DNA of 64,000 bases, taken from Pseudomonas putida (GTDB lineage Bacteria > Pseudomonadota > Gammaproteobacteria > Pseudomonadales > Pseudomonadaceae). Of this stretch, positions 56,206 through 64,000 are shown piece after piece; the stretch's first letter is position 1; every line of letters starts with the position of its first letter. The position numbers and the translations under genes are program-made. The notes beneath the pieces were generated by a model. It searched no databases and was not told the origin of the DNA. It saw only the letters and a program-made list of their open reading frames with translations. The stretch spans positions 48,941-112,940 of the forward strand of contig NZ_JANHLE010000019.1 in assembly GCF_028682475.1 (NCBI RefSeq). Direction: 5' to 3'.

Positions 56206-56748
56206 TCAGAACTTGATGAAGTGTTCGCGGTAGTGGCGGAGTTCGTTGATCGATTCGCGAATATCGTCCAGTGCCAGGTGGGTGCCACCTTTCTTGAAAC
56301 TGTCGCGCACTTGCGGTGCCCAGCGTGCCGCCAGCTCTTTGAGGGTCGAGACATCCAGGTTGCGGTAGTGGAAGTAGTTTTCCAGGCCACGCATATGGCG
56401 GTAGAGGAACCGGCGATCCTGGCAGATGCTGTTACCGCAGATCGGCGACTTGCCCTTCGGCACCCACTGCTCCAGGAAGGCAATGGTCTGCGCTTCGGCT
56501 TCGGCCATGCTGACCTTGCTGTCCTTGACCCGCTGGGTCAGGCCGGAGGCGCCATGGGTGCGGGTGTTCCACTCGTCCATGCGCGCCAGCACCTCGTCAC
56601 TGTGGTGAATGGCGATCACCGGCCCTTCGGCCAAGGTATTGAGGTCGCTGTCGGTGACAATGGTGGCCATTTCGATGATGACATCGTGATCCGGATCCAG
56701 ACCGGTCATTTCCAGGTCGATCCAGATCAGGTTCTGTGGGTTCTGCAT
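56206..56748 (-). CDS. orn: Oligoribonuclease
   Basis: 180-aa DEDDh 3'-5' exonuclease that clears RNA dinucleotides, including pGpG from c-di-GMP turnover. Catalytic D11 and E13 in IDLEMTGLD, further Asp in the DRRFLYRHM region, and HLALDDIRESINEL with the catalytic His and Asp. Diverges from rsgA across 91 bp, a common Pseudomonas layout. Confidence 0.97.
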   Translation of the reverse strand: MQNPQNLIWIDLEMTGLDPDHDVIIEMATIVTDSDLNTLAEGPVIAIHHSDEVLARMDEWNTRTHGASGLTQRVKDSKVSMAEAEAQTIAFLEQWVPKGKSPICGNSICQDRRFLYRHMRGLENYFHYRNLDVSTLKELAARWAPQVRDSFKKGGTHLALDDIRESINELRHYREHFIKF

Positions 56749-56839
56749 GATTCTGCTCCTCGGTAGGTGCGCAGTTTAGCCTAGTGGAGCGTGCTAAACT
56801 CCTCGCCGTTTAATAATGCATGCCGAACACGGAACCCTC

Positions 56840-57871
56840 ATGGCCAAACGCCAGCTCAATCGCCGCCAAAACTGGCGGATCGAAAAAATCCAGGGTGAAC
56901 GCGCTGCCCGCGCCGCCAAACGCGAACAACAGACCCTGAAGGAGCTCGAAGGCGGTGACCTGGGCCCCGAGCAACTCGGCCTGGTAATCGCCCACTTTGG
57001 CGTGCAGGTCGAAGTCGAGGCCCAGGACGGCGAAGACGCCGGCCAGGTGTTCCGTTGCCACTTGCGCGCCAACCTGCCAGCACTGGTAACCGGCGACCGC
57101 GTGGTGTGGCGCGCGGGTAACCAGGGTATCGGCGTCATCGTCGCGCAAATGCCGCGCAACACCGAGCTGTGCCGCCCCGACAGCCGTGGCCAGCTCAAGC
57201 CGGTAGCGGCCAACGTCGACCTGATCGTGATCGTCTTCGCCCCGGCGCCGGAGCCGCATGCCAACCTGATCGACCGCTACCTGGTAGCCGCCGAACACGC
57301 CGGCATTCACCCGCTGCTGCTGCTGAACAAAGCCGACCTGATCAACGAACAGAACGCCCCGGCGCTCAACGCGCTGCTGGCGGTCTACCGCCAGCTGGGC
57401 TATCCGTTGCTGGAAGTTTCGGCCCATCACGGCGATGGCATGCAGCAGCTGCAAGCGCGCCTGGATGGCCATATCAGCGTCTTCGTCGGTCAGTCGGGGG
57501 TCGGCAAGTCGTCGCTGGTCAACAGCCTGCTGCCCGAGGTGCAGACCCGGGTCGGCGACTTGTCGGAGTGGTCCGGCCAGGGCACGCACACCACCACCAC
57601 CGCGCGCCTGTACCACTTCCCGGGCGGCGGTGAACTGATCGACTCCCCGGGTATTCGCGAATTCGGCCTGGGTCACGTCAGCCGTGCCGACGTCGAAGCC
57701 GGCTTCATCGAGTTCAACGACCTGATCGGTACCTGCCGCTTCCGCGACTGCAAGCACGATCGCGAGCCGGGATGCGCGTTGCTCAAGGCCCTGGAAGACG
57801 GCCGTGTTCAGCAGCAGCGGATGAACAGCTACCGCTCGATCATTGCCAGCCTGCCGGAAGACAGCTACTGA
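56840..57871 (+). CDS. rsgA: Ribosome small-subunit GTPase RsgA
   Basis: 343-aa circularly permuted GTPase for late 30S maturation. OB domain (about 45-110), then G4 NKAD (163-166) before G1 GQSGVGKSS (217-225) and G3 DSPG (268-271), with a C-terminal zinc site Cys299, Cys304, His306, Cys312. The start ATG 56840 gives the typical MAKRQLNRRQ. Confidence 0.97.
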   Translation: MAKRQLNRRQNWRIEKIQGERAARAAKREQQTLKELEGGDLGPEQLGLVIAHFGVQVEVEAQDGEDAGQVFRCHLRANLPALVTGDRVVWRAGNQGIGVIVAQMPRNTELCRPDSRGQLKPVAANVDLIVIVFAPAPEPHANLIDRYLVAAEHAGIHPLLLLNKADLINEQNAPALNALLAVYRQLGYPLLEVSAHHGDGMQQLQARLDGHISVFVGQSGVGKSSLVNSLLPEVQTRVGDLSEWSGQGTHTTTTARLYHFPGGGELIDSPGIREFGLGHVSRADVEAGFIEFNDLIGTCRFRDCKHDREPGCALLKALEDGRVQQQRMNSYRSIIASLPEDSY

Positions 57872-57879
57872 GATGCAGG

Positions 57880-57902
57880 GTGAGGCTCGCAATGAGCCTC
57901 AC
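57880..57902 (+). terminator. Terminator after rsgA
   Basis: GTGAGGCTC-GCAAT-GAGCCTCAC stem followed by TTTGT. Close to the rsgA stop. Confidence 0.75.
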
Positions 57903-58072
57903 TTTGTCGCCTTGTAGGACAACCCTGCAGGAAAAATTACCAAGCAATGTAAGACCCTTCTTTAACGCTGGTCGTCCCTTGCCGTCATAAAAGCTTTCAT
58001 TGATTGTCACCTTTCAGATTCGCCACAACCCCGCGAATCAACTCCACGTTCTGAGTATGAAAGGAATCAACA

Positions 58073-58132
58073 ATGACAATTCGATCCTTAGGCAACCGTT
58101 ACCCGGCCTGCGCACCAGGAGGGCCCGCCTGA
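58073..58132 (+). CDS. Candidate 19-aa leader peptide coupled to the TIR-like gene
   Basis: ATG with AAAGGA 6 bp upstream, coding MTIRSLGNRYPACAPGGPA, whose TGA stop overlaps the next gene's ATG as TGATG. This is a textbook arrangement for translational coupling. Its GC-rich end also holds the GGAGG site of the next gene. Could be a chance ORF. Confidence 0.45.
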   Translation: MTIRSLGNRYPACAPGGPA

Positions 58133-58614
58133 TGCCAGTCGTTATCAGCTATCGCCACCCGCAACGTCTGGATGCCTACATCATCAGCGAACGCCTGAAA
58201 CTCGAAGGCATTGCCACCCACCTGGATCTGTTCGGTGACGATGCCGCGCAGACCGCCGACGATATCAGCGGCCTGGTCTTTAACAACATCAGTAGCTGCA
58301 CGCACCTGATCAGCGTGCTGCCCGAAGAGAATGCCGAGGCCTGGTGGGTGCCCTTCCAGCTCGGTGCCGCCACCCTCGGCAATCGCCGGATATCGCTGTT
58401 CCAATGCGCGCAGAGCACCTTGCCGGACTACCTGGACAAATGGCCGATCATGAGTTCACGCGAGCACATCGACCTGTTCGTCCTCGCCTACCATGACGAA
58501 CAGACCTTCAAACGCGCGATCACCCAAGAAGAAGCGGGCGCCGACGCCACCAACCGCCTGAACGCCGGCTTCTTTCACGCAGACCTCAAGGCCAAGATCC
58601 GCCGCGGCTTCTGA
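58132..58614 (+). CDS. TIR-like domain protein lacking the catalytic Glu
   Basis: 160-aa single-domain protein. The first ~115 residues fit a TIR-like fold: strand A VVISYRHPQRLDA (3-15), ISERLKLEGIATHLDL, then NISSCTHLISVLPEENAEAWWVPFQLGAATLG. In NAD-cleaving TIR proteins the WVxxE stretch carries the catalytic Glu; here it is WVPFQ (72-76), so Gln76 replaces it. Likely not an NADase; may be a scaffold or nucleotide-binding form. Starts at 58132 with GGAGG upstream. It stands between rsgA and motB, with no other defence genes. Confidence 0.7.
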   Translation: MPVVISYRHPQRLDAYIISERLKLEGIATHLDLFGDDAAQTADDISGLVFNNISSCTHLISVLPEENAEAWWVPFQLGAATLGNRRISLFQCAQSTLPDYLDKWPIMSSREHIDLFVLAYHDEQTFKRAITQEEAGADATNRLNAGFFHADLKAKIRRGF

Positions 58615-58625
58615 CGCCCACAAAG

Positions 58626-58663
58626 CACAACGCCCGTGGGCATCGCTGCACACGGGCGTTGTG
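58626..58663. terminator. Bidirectional terminator between the TIR-like gene and motB
   Basis: CACAACGCCCGTG and CACGGGCGTTGTG, a perfect 13-bp inverted repeat with a 12-nt loop, between convergent genes. No long T-run on either side. Confidence 0.7.
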
Positions 58664-58677
58664 ATCAGAACAGGGGA

Positions 58678-59691
58678 TTACTCCTTGCTCTCATCCATCT
58701 TCAGTACGCCATCCTCGAAGATGTTCAGCTTCTGGCGCAGCTCGCGCGGCTGCATCGGCTCGGCCTGGGGCGCCGGAGCCGGTGCTGCAGGCGCTGGAGC
58801 CGGCGCATTGGCGTCTGGCGCAGTGCCCTCAGGCGCAGCTGGCTGCTCACCTTCAAGGGTGCGCTGGGCTTTCTTGGTCAGGACAATGATGTCGATGCGC
58901 CGGTTGACCGGATTAAGCGGATTCGCCCGGTCAAACAACGATGACGAGGCATAACCAACCACCCGGGCAACCTGGGTATCCGGGTAGCCACCGGCAACCA
59001 GGGCGCGCCGCGCCGCGTTGGCACGGTTGGCCGACAGCTCCCAGTTGCCGAAGTCACCGGTGCCGGCATACGGCTTGGCATCGGTATGGCCGCTGATACT
59101 GATCTTGTTCGGCACCGCCTTGATGGTGTCGGCCATGGCCAGCAGGATATCTTCGAAGTACGGCTGCAAGCGGGCGCTACCCAGGTCGAACATTGGCCGG
59201 TTTTCAGCATCCATGATCTGGATGCGCAGGCCATCCTGAGTAATTTCGAAGAGGATCTGGTCCTTGAACTTCTGCAGCTGCGGGTTTTCTTCGACCTTGT
59301 TCTGCAATTCCTGCAGGAGCAACTCGAGACGCTCGCGCTCGACCTGCTCGGCCATGCTTTCAACCTGGTCCTGGCCCACCTGGATACTGGTGTTCGGGGT
59401 CGGTTCGGACTTCACTTCCGGATTGATGGTTTTTTCCGGCGCCAGCTGAGGCGAGCCCCCCAGGTCAATAATGTAGGGCGTGCCGCTTTCGGAAAAACCG
59501 ATCGGGTCCTTGAAGTAGCCGGCAATGGCGATCTTCTGTTCCGGCGTGGCCGTCGACAGCAGCCAGAGCACCAGGAAGAACGCCATCATCGCCGTAGCGA
59601 AGTCGGCGAAGGCAATCTTCCAGGCGCCACCGTGGTGGCCGTCGCCAAAACGTTTGACGCGTTTGACGATAATGGGCTGGTTGTTCTCCAT
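58678..59691 (-). CDS. motB: Flagellar motor stator protein MotB
   Basis: 337-aa stator subunit with one helix (FATAMMAFFLVLWLLS) preceded by the essential proton-binding Asp30, and a C-terminal OmpA-like peptidoglycan-binding domain (SISGHTDAKPY, NWELSANRANAARRAL). An Ala/Pro-rich tail (about 295-320) is longer than in E. coli. Follows motA with a 3-bp gap. Confidence 0.97.
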   Translation of the reverse strand: MENNQPIIVKRVKRFGDGHHGGAWKIAFADFATAMMAFFLVLWLLSTATPEQKIAIAGYFKDPIGFSESGTPYIIDLGGSPQLAPEKTINPEVKSEPTPNTSIQVGQDQVESMAEQVERERLELLLQELQNKVEENPQLQKFKDQILFEITQDGLRIQIMDAENRPMFDLGSARLQPYFEDILLAMADTIKAVPNKISISGHTDAKPYAGTGDFGNWELSANRANAARRALVAGGYPDTQVARVVGYASSSLFDRANPLNPVNRRIDIIVLTKKAQRTLEGEQPAAPEGTAPDANAPAPAPAAPAPAPQAEPMQPRELRQKLNIFEDGVLKMDESKE

Positions 59692-59694
59692 GAC

Positions 59695-60546
59695 TCAGCG
59701 TCCGCGAACCGCTTGTTCCAGCTCGGCGAAGCTCGGACGGTGGGCCGGGAACAGCACCTTGCGTCCGAATTCCACAGCCAGCGACGGCGGCATGCCGGAA
59801 GCCGAGGCGACCAGCGAAGCCTTGATGGCTTCATAGACGTTGAGCTCTTCCCGGGCATCCTGACGCAGCGCGGTGGCCAGCGGGCCGAAGAAGCCGTAAG
59901 CGGCGAGAATACCGAAGAAGGTACCGACCAGCGCCGCACCCACGTGCAGGCCGATGGACTTCTGGTCGCCATCACCCAGCGAAGCCATGGTCACCACGAT
60001 CCCCAGTACCGCCGCAACGATACCGAAGCCCGGCATACCGTCGGCGATACCGGTCACGGCATGGGACGGGTGATCGAGCTCTTCCTTCATGCTCAGCAGT
60101 TCCATGTCGAACAGGCCTTCGAGTTCGTGCGGAGCCATGTTGCCGGTGGACATGATGCGCAGGTAGTCGCAGATGAACGCGGTCATGCGCTCATCACCGA
60201 GCACCGCGGGGTACTTGGCAAAAATCGGGCTGGAGGCGGCGTCTTCGATATCGGCTTCGATCGCCATCATGCCTTCGCGCCGGCTCTTGTTGAGAATCTC
60301 GTAGACCAGCCCGAGCACCTCGATATAGAAGGTGTGGGTAAAGCGCGTACCAAACATCTTCAGCGACTTCTTGATTACATGCATGGTCATGTAACCGGGG
60401 TTCGCCTGCAGGAACGCACCAAAGGCCGCGCCACCGATAATCAGCACCTCGAAGGGCTGAATCAGTGCGGCAATTTTGCCGTGGGATAGAACATATCCGC
60501 CGAGCACACTCGCGAATACGACGATGATGCCGATAATTTTAGCCAT
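59695..60546 (-). CDS. motA: Flagellar motor stator protein MotA
   Basis: 283-aa proton-channel subunit with four helices. Opens MAKIIGIIVVFASVLGGYVLSHG; the charged loop REGMMAIEADIEDA and the Pro-rich IADGMPGFGIVAAVLGIV segment are typical. It powers rotation with MotB. An FliA-type promoter sits upstream. Confidence 0.97.
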   Translation of the reverse strand: MAKIIGIIVVFASVLGGYVLSHGKIAALIQPFEVLIIGGAAFGAFLQANPGYMTMHVIKKSLKMFGTRFTHTFYIEVLGLVYEILNKSRREGMMAIEADIEDAASSPIFAKYPAVLGDERMTAFICDYLRIMSTGNMAPHELEGLFDMELLSMKEELDHPSHAVTGIADGMPGFGIVAAVLGIVVTMASLGDGDQKSIGLHVGAALVGTFFGILAAYGFFGPLATALRQDAREELNVYEAIKASLVASASGMPPSLAVEFGRKVLFPAHRPSFAELEQAVRGR

Positions 60547-60611
60547 AGATAGAAAGCACTTACTGTCGTGGTCAGGGTCGTGAGCGGAAGTTAATAAAAC
60601 TCTTCTTCTAC

Positions 60612-60638
60612 TTATCGGCAGATCTGCGCCAGACTATA
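60612..60638 (-). promoter_or_regulatory. FliA (sigma-28) promoter for motAB
   Basis: TATAGTCT-N11-GCCGATAA on the minus strand. The -10 is an exact match to consensus and the -35 matches six of eight of TAAAGTTT at exact spacing. It lies 66 bp upstream of the motA start. Confidence 0.72.
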
Positions 60639-60694
60639 GTCAGTCACGGCGAAAAGCCAGTTCGGCCCCCTCTAGCATACCTACTGAAACCATC

Positions 60695-62212
60695 GTGCCC
60701 GATCAGATACCTAAAACACTCGATGCCTGGGTCAAACTCCTCGACAGCGTTCGCCTGCCGGTTCCGCTGGCCAGCTACGAGCGGGTAAAAGCCACCATGG
60801 CCGACAACCGCAGTTCGCTGCGCGACATTGCCGAGGTGATGCAGGACAGCCCGGCGCTGGTGCTCAGCATCATGCGCGAGGCCAACCACCACACCCAAGC
60901 CAGCATCGGCGAACCCGCCGAAAGCCTGGAGGTCGCCCTCAATCGCCTGGGACTGGCACGCACCTCAGCGCTACTGGAGCGCTTGCCGGCGCTCCCCGAG
61001 GGTGAAATTGCGCTGACCCTTCGCCAATTGCAGCTGGTCAGCCAGCACGCCAGCCAGCAGGCCAACGGCCTGTTCGCCAGCCGCCTGGCGCGGCTCTGGC
61101 AGGAAATACACTGGGGCAGCCTGTTGTTTCTGGCGCCGTTATGGCCACTGGCCCTGACCTTTCCCAAGCTGCTCGACGACTGGGAACTGCGCGTGGTGCA
61201 CAAAGGCGAATCGGCACCGCAGGTAGAAATCGAGCTGTTCGGGGTACGGCTGCTCAGCCTGTGCAAGGCTTTGGCCGAACACTGGCGCCTGCCGGACTGG
61301 GTCACTCGCGGCTATCACCTGCTGCAGGAGGAGCGGCGCTTGCTGGCCAAGGCACTGCACATCGCCCGTGATCGCAACAGCCTGCGCCAGCAACAGCGCC
61401 TGGACGACAACCCGAACCTGCGCCGCTGGTTCAATCAGCCCGCCAACACCGTACTCCTGGCCAATGGCCTGGCCCTGGCGGCACAGGTCGGCTGGACCAA
61501 CCCGCATGTTCGGCGTTGGCAACTGCTCACCAGTCTGTACCTGCAGATTTCACTGGATGATGTGCAGCAACTAGTACACCAACAAGCGGCCATCAGCGCC
61601 CGCCACCATACCTGCCATGATTTGTTTCACCCCGCCGAAGCCTTGCTCTGGCCCTGGCAGCAGCGGCGCCTGCACCCAGGCCAGATCGCCCCGCCGCCGC
61701 CCTCGGCTCAGGCCCTGGGAGCCTGGCGCAAGCTGTGTGCCGAGCTGTTGATAGAGCCCAGCCCGTTCAGCAATGCCATTCACCTGACCACCGTAGCCCG
61801 AGATGCCTTGTTCGCCTGTGGCATGCAGCGGGTGATGCTGCTGATGACCGATAAGACCCTGAGTCAGCTGCGGGTGCATCAAATTGCCGGGCTTGCGCCT
61901 GATGCTGCCAGCCTGGCTCTGCCGATCGAGCAGAGCAAATTGCTCCAGCGCCTGTTGAGTTCGGCTGCGCAACTGCGCCTGACACCGGAAAATCATGCGC
62001 AGTTCTCAGCACTGCTCCCCGCCCAGCTGCGTGCGCTGTTTCCTAGCGAACACCTGCTATTGCGCTCACTCTCGAGCAATGGCCGCGTAGTAATGCTGCT
62101 GGTCGCCGATCAAGGCGGGAAACCGCTGGCCGACGTCAGCGTGCAAGCCTTTGGCAAGACCGCGCAATGTATCGAACGGGCCTTGTCCGCCTTCAGCACC
62201 CGCAGCGCCTGA
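60695..62212 (+). CDS. HDOD-domain protein
   Basis: 505-aa protein, GTG start. The N-terminal ~230 residues are an HDOD domain (PVPLASYERVKATMADNRSSLRDIAEVMQDSPALVLSIMREANHH; LEVALNRLGLARTSALLERLP) of the sort found in signalling output proteins. The remaining ~270 residues have no motif I can name. HDOD proteins act in regulation without known enzymatic activity. Diverges from motA by 148 bp. Confidence 0.8.
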   Translation: MPDQIPKTLDAWVKLLDSVRLPVPLASYERVKATMADNRSSLRDIAEVMQDSPALVLSIMREANHHTQASIGEPAESLEVALNRLGLARTSALLERLPALPEGEIALTLRQLQLVSQHASQQANGLFASRLARLWQEIHWGSLLFLAPLWPLALTFPKLLDDWELRVVHKGESAPQVEIELFGVRLLSLCKALAEHWRLPDWVTRGYHLLQEERRLLAKALHIARDRNSLRQQQRLDDNPNLRRWFNQPANTVLLANGLALAAQVGWTNPHVRRWQLLTSLYLQISLDDVQQLVHQQAAISARHHTCHDLFHPAEALLWPWQQRRLHPGQIAPPPPSAQALGAWRKLCAELLIEPSPFSNAIHLTTVARDALFACGMQRVMLLMTDKTLSQLRVHQIAGLAPDAASLALPIEQSKLLQRLLSSAAQLRLTPENHAQFSALLPAQLRALFPSEHLLLRSLSSNGRVVMLLVADQGGKPLADVSVQAFGKTAQCIERALSAFSTRSA

Positions 62213-62258
62213 CCCATGCGCTACAATCGCCCCCTCTGTTCTGCTCTGGAGACTCTGG

Positions 62259-63068
62259 ATGACTGACTTTTCTGGCTTGCCCCTGGTAATCGAGCCGGCT
62301 GACCTGCAAGCCCGGCTGGATGTGCCAGAGTTGATCGTGGTCGATCTGACCAGCGTCAATCGCTACGGTAGCGGCCATGTTCCGGGGGCTCGTTTCGTCG
62401 ATCCCAAGCGCACCCAGCTGGGCCAGCCACCGGCACCGGGCTTGCTGCCGGCCAAAGCCGACCTGGAAAAGCTGTTCGGTGAGCTTGGCCACAACGCCAA
62501 TGCGGTCTACGTGGTCTATGACGACGAAGGCGGCGGCTGGGCCGGACGCTTCATCTGGTTGCTCGACGTGATCGGCCACAAGCGCTATCACTACCTCAAC
62601 GGTGGCATCCAGGCGTGGCCAGCGAGCACCCTCAGCACCGAGGTACCGGCCGCTGCCAGCGGTACGGTCAGCCTGACACTGCACGAAGAGCCCACCGCCA
62701 CCCGCGAATACCTGCAAAGCCGCATCGGCGCTGCCGACCTGGCGATCTGGGATGCCCGTAGCCCGGCCGAATACCGCGGTGAGAAAGTCCTGGCCGCCAA
62801 AGGCGGGCACATTCCCGGCGCAGTCAATTTCGAATGGACCGCCGGCATGGACCTGAACGACGCCCTGCGCATCCGCAAGGACATGCCCGAGCTCCTCGAG
62901 CAGCTGGGCATCAGCAAAGACAAGGAAGTGGTCACCCACTGCCAGACTCATCACCGCTCCGGCTTTACCTACCTGGTGGCCAAGCATCTGGGCTACCCTC
63001 GGGTCAAAGCCTATGCCGGATCCTGGGGCGAATGGGGCAACCACCCCGACACCCCTGTAGAAGTTTAA
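62259..63068 (+). CDS. rhdA: Thiosulfate sulfurtransferase (rhodanese RhdA)
   Basis: 269-aa tandem rhodanese. The C-terminal domain has the active loop CQTHHRS with Cys228, same as in Azotobacter RhdA. The N-terminal domain is inactive: the loop is YDDEGGGWAGR, with Asp in place of Cys. Transfers sulfane sulfur from thiosulfate to cyanide or thiols. psd starts 9 bp later, so they share a transcript. Confidence 0.95.
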   Translation: MTDFSGLPLVIEPADLQARLDVPELIVVDLTSVNRYGSGHVPGARFVDPKRTQLGQPPAPGLLPAKADLEKLFGELGHNANAVYVVYDDEGGGWAGRFIWLLDVIGHKRYHYLNGGIQAWPASTLSTEVPAAASGTVSLTLHEEPTATREYLQSRIGAADLAIWDARSPAEYRGEKVLAAKGGHIPGAVNFEWTAGMDLNDALRIRKDMPELLEQLGISKDKEVVTHCQTHHRSGFTYLVAKHLGYPRVKAYAGSWGEWGNHPDTPVEV

Positions 63069-63077
63069 GGAAACCTA

Positions 63078-63941
63078 ATGAAATCCCGCTTGTTCATCAT
63101 CAGTCAGTACCTGCTGCCTCATCACCTGCTGTCGCGCCTGGCCGGCTGCATCGCCGAATGCCGCGTGCGCTGGTTCAAGAATGCCTTCACCAGCTGGTTC
63201 GCCAAGCGTTACCAGGTCGATATGTCCCAGGCCCTGGTCGAAGACGTCAGCGCTTACGAGCACTTCAACGCCTTCTTCACCCGCGCCCTGAAACCCGGCG
63301 CCCGTCCGCTCGATGAAACCCCGGGTGCCATCCTCTGCCCGGCCGACGGTGCGGTCAGCCAGCTGGGTCCGATCGAGCACGGTCGCATCTTCCAGGCCAA
63401 AGGCCACAGCTTCAGCGCGCTTGAGCTGCTGGGCGGCGATCCGGCCAACGCGGCGCCATTCATGGGCGGCGAATTCGCCACCATCTACCTGTCGCCGAAG
63501 GACTACCACCGTGTGCACATGCCGCTGGCCGGCACCCTGCGCGAAATGATCTATGTGCCTGGCCGGCTGTTCTCGGTCAACCAGACCACCGCCGAAAACG
63601 TACCGGAGCTGTTTGCCCGTAACGAGCGCGTGGTGTGCCTGTTCGATACCGAGCGCGGGCCGATGGCCGTGGTTTTGGTCGGTGCAATGATTGTCGCGTC
63701 GATCGAAACCGTCTGGGCTGGGCTGGTAACACCACCGAAGCGTGAACTGAAAACCTTCCGTTACGACGAAGCCAGCCGCGCGCCGATCCACCTGGAAAAA
63801 GGGGCGGAACTGGGTCGCTTCAAGCTGGGTTCGACGGCTGTCGTGCTGTTTGGACCTGAGCAGGTCAAATGGGCCGAAGAACTCGGTGCCGGTTCGGCGG
63901 TGAGCATGGGCCAGCGTCTGGCCCTGCCTGCCCAGGCCTGA
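63078..63941 (+). CDS. psd: Phosphatidylserine decarboxylase
   Basis: 287-aa membrane enzyme that makes phosphatidylethanolamine. The self-cleavage motif LGST is at 250-253, so Ser252 becomes the pyruvoyl group on the alpha chain. Other features: AYEHFNAFFTRALKPGARP and PKDYHRVHMPLAGTL. Last gene in the window, co-transcribed with rhdA. Confidence 0.97.
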   Translation: MKSRLFIISQYLLPHHLLSRLAGCIAECRVRWFKNAFTSWFAKRYQVDMSQALVEDVSAYEHFNAFFTRALKPGARPLDETPGAILCPADGAVSQLGPIEHGRIFQAKGHSFSALELLGGDPANAAPFMGGEFATIYLSPKDYHRVHMPLAGTLREMIYVPGRLFSVNQTTAENVPELFARNERVVCLFDTERGPMAVVLVGAMIVASIETVWAGLVTPPKRELKTFRYDEASRAPIHLEKGAELGRFKLGSTAVVLFGPEQVKWAEELGAGSAVSMGQRLALPAQA

Positions 63942-63954
63942 ACATGCCCCCCCT

Positions 63955-63978
63955 GTGGGAGCGGGCTTGCCCCGCGAT
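63955..63978. repeat. Single REP arm, family A
   Basis: GTGGGAGCGGGCTTGCCCCGCGAT directly after psd. Only one arm is visible before the window ends, so this may be one half of a REPIN. Confidence 0.85.
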
Positions 63979-64000
63979 GCGATGTGACTGACACACTGCA

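Noticed and set aside
58132..60546. TIR-like gene as part of an anti-phage island near motAB
   Set aside because: No other defence genes, transposon, integrase or composition shift nearby. The neighbours are core genes.

Overview
The window reads as ordinary core chromosome of a gamma-proteobacterial Pseudomonas. It has high-GC coding sequence with strong third-position GC, so long antisense shadow frames are common. Intergenic repeats are of the Pseudomonas REP type. Azurin, RhdA, HitAB-type iron uptake, short-HisG-type HisZ, DesT and a Dps-like mini-ferritin are all present. Gene order looks most like the P. putida/P. fluorescens side of the genus; that is my inference from remembered synteny, not from a search.

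Layout. 1-2.7 kb: end of a urea ABC transporter operon (urtD cut by the window edge, urtE), then two GNAT acetyltransferases. 2.7-5.4 kb: chaperone cluster, with cbpM-cbpA divergent from an Hsp70-like yegD. 5.5-17.1 kb: mixed accessory-type genes (PerM-like permease, lipoprotein, AraC regulator/EamA exporter pair, lipase, osmE, DpsL ferritin, AsmA protein, secreted repeat protein, desT, AGE-family isomerase, SDR). 17.1-17.75 kb: non-coding stretch rich in DnaA-box-like sites. 17.75-22.8 kb: livK-livHMGF branched-chain amino-acid transporter behind a near-perfect sigma-54 promoter and an NtrC-like upstream site. 23.3-29.2 kb: pncB-nadE (NAD salvage), azurin with an Anr-type box, a LOG-family protein, YgiQ radical SAM protein. 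29.3-36.6 kb: dnaB, the rpsF-rpsR-DUF2232-rplI ribosomal operon, rlmB and rnr. 36.7-37.1 kb: two identical tRNA-Leu(CAG) genes. 37.3-42 kb: hitAB-type ferric iron transporter with a Fur-like box, then a chemoreceptor. 42-54.3 kb: a long leftward block purA, hisZ, hflC-hflK-hflX-hfq, miaA, mutL, amiB, tsaE, nnrD. 54.4-64 kb: queG, a TRIC-like channel, orn, rsgA, a TIR-like protein with a coupled mini-ORF, motAB behind a FliA-type promoter, an HDOD protein, rhdA and psd.

Twelve REP/REPIN loci in two sequence families punctuate gene ends. Some supply terminators between convergent genes, and two supply the final codons and stop of a protein (AGE isomerase, QueG).

I found no prophage, insertion sequence, CRISPR array or rRNA. 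No clear new system stands out. The least explained items are the secreted AEGGSDR repeat protein, the TIR-like protein lacking the catalytic Glu with its overlapping 19-codon leader, the DnaA-box-like cluster, a 29-codon ORF after azu, and the chaperone trio.
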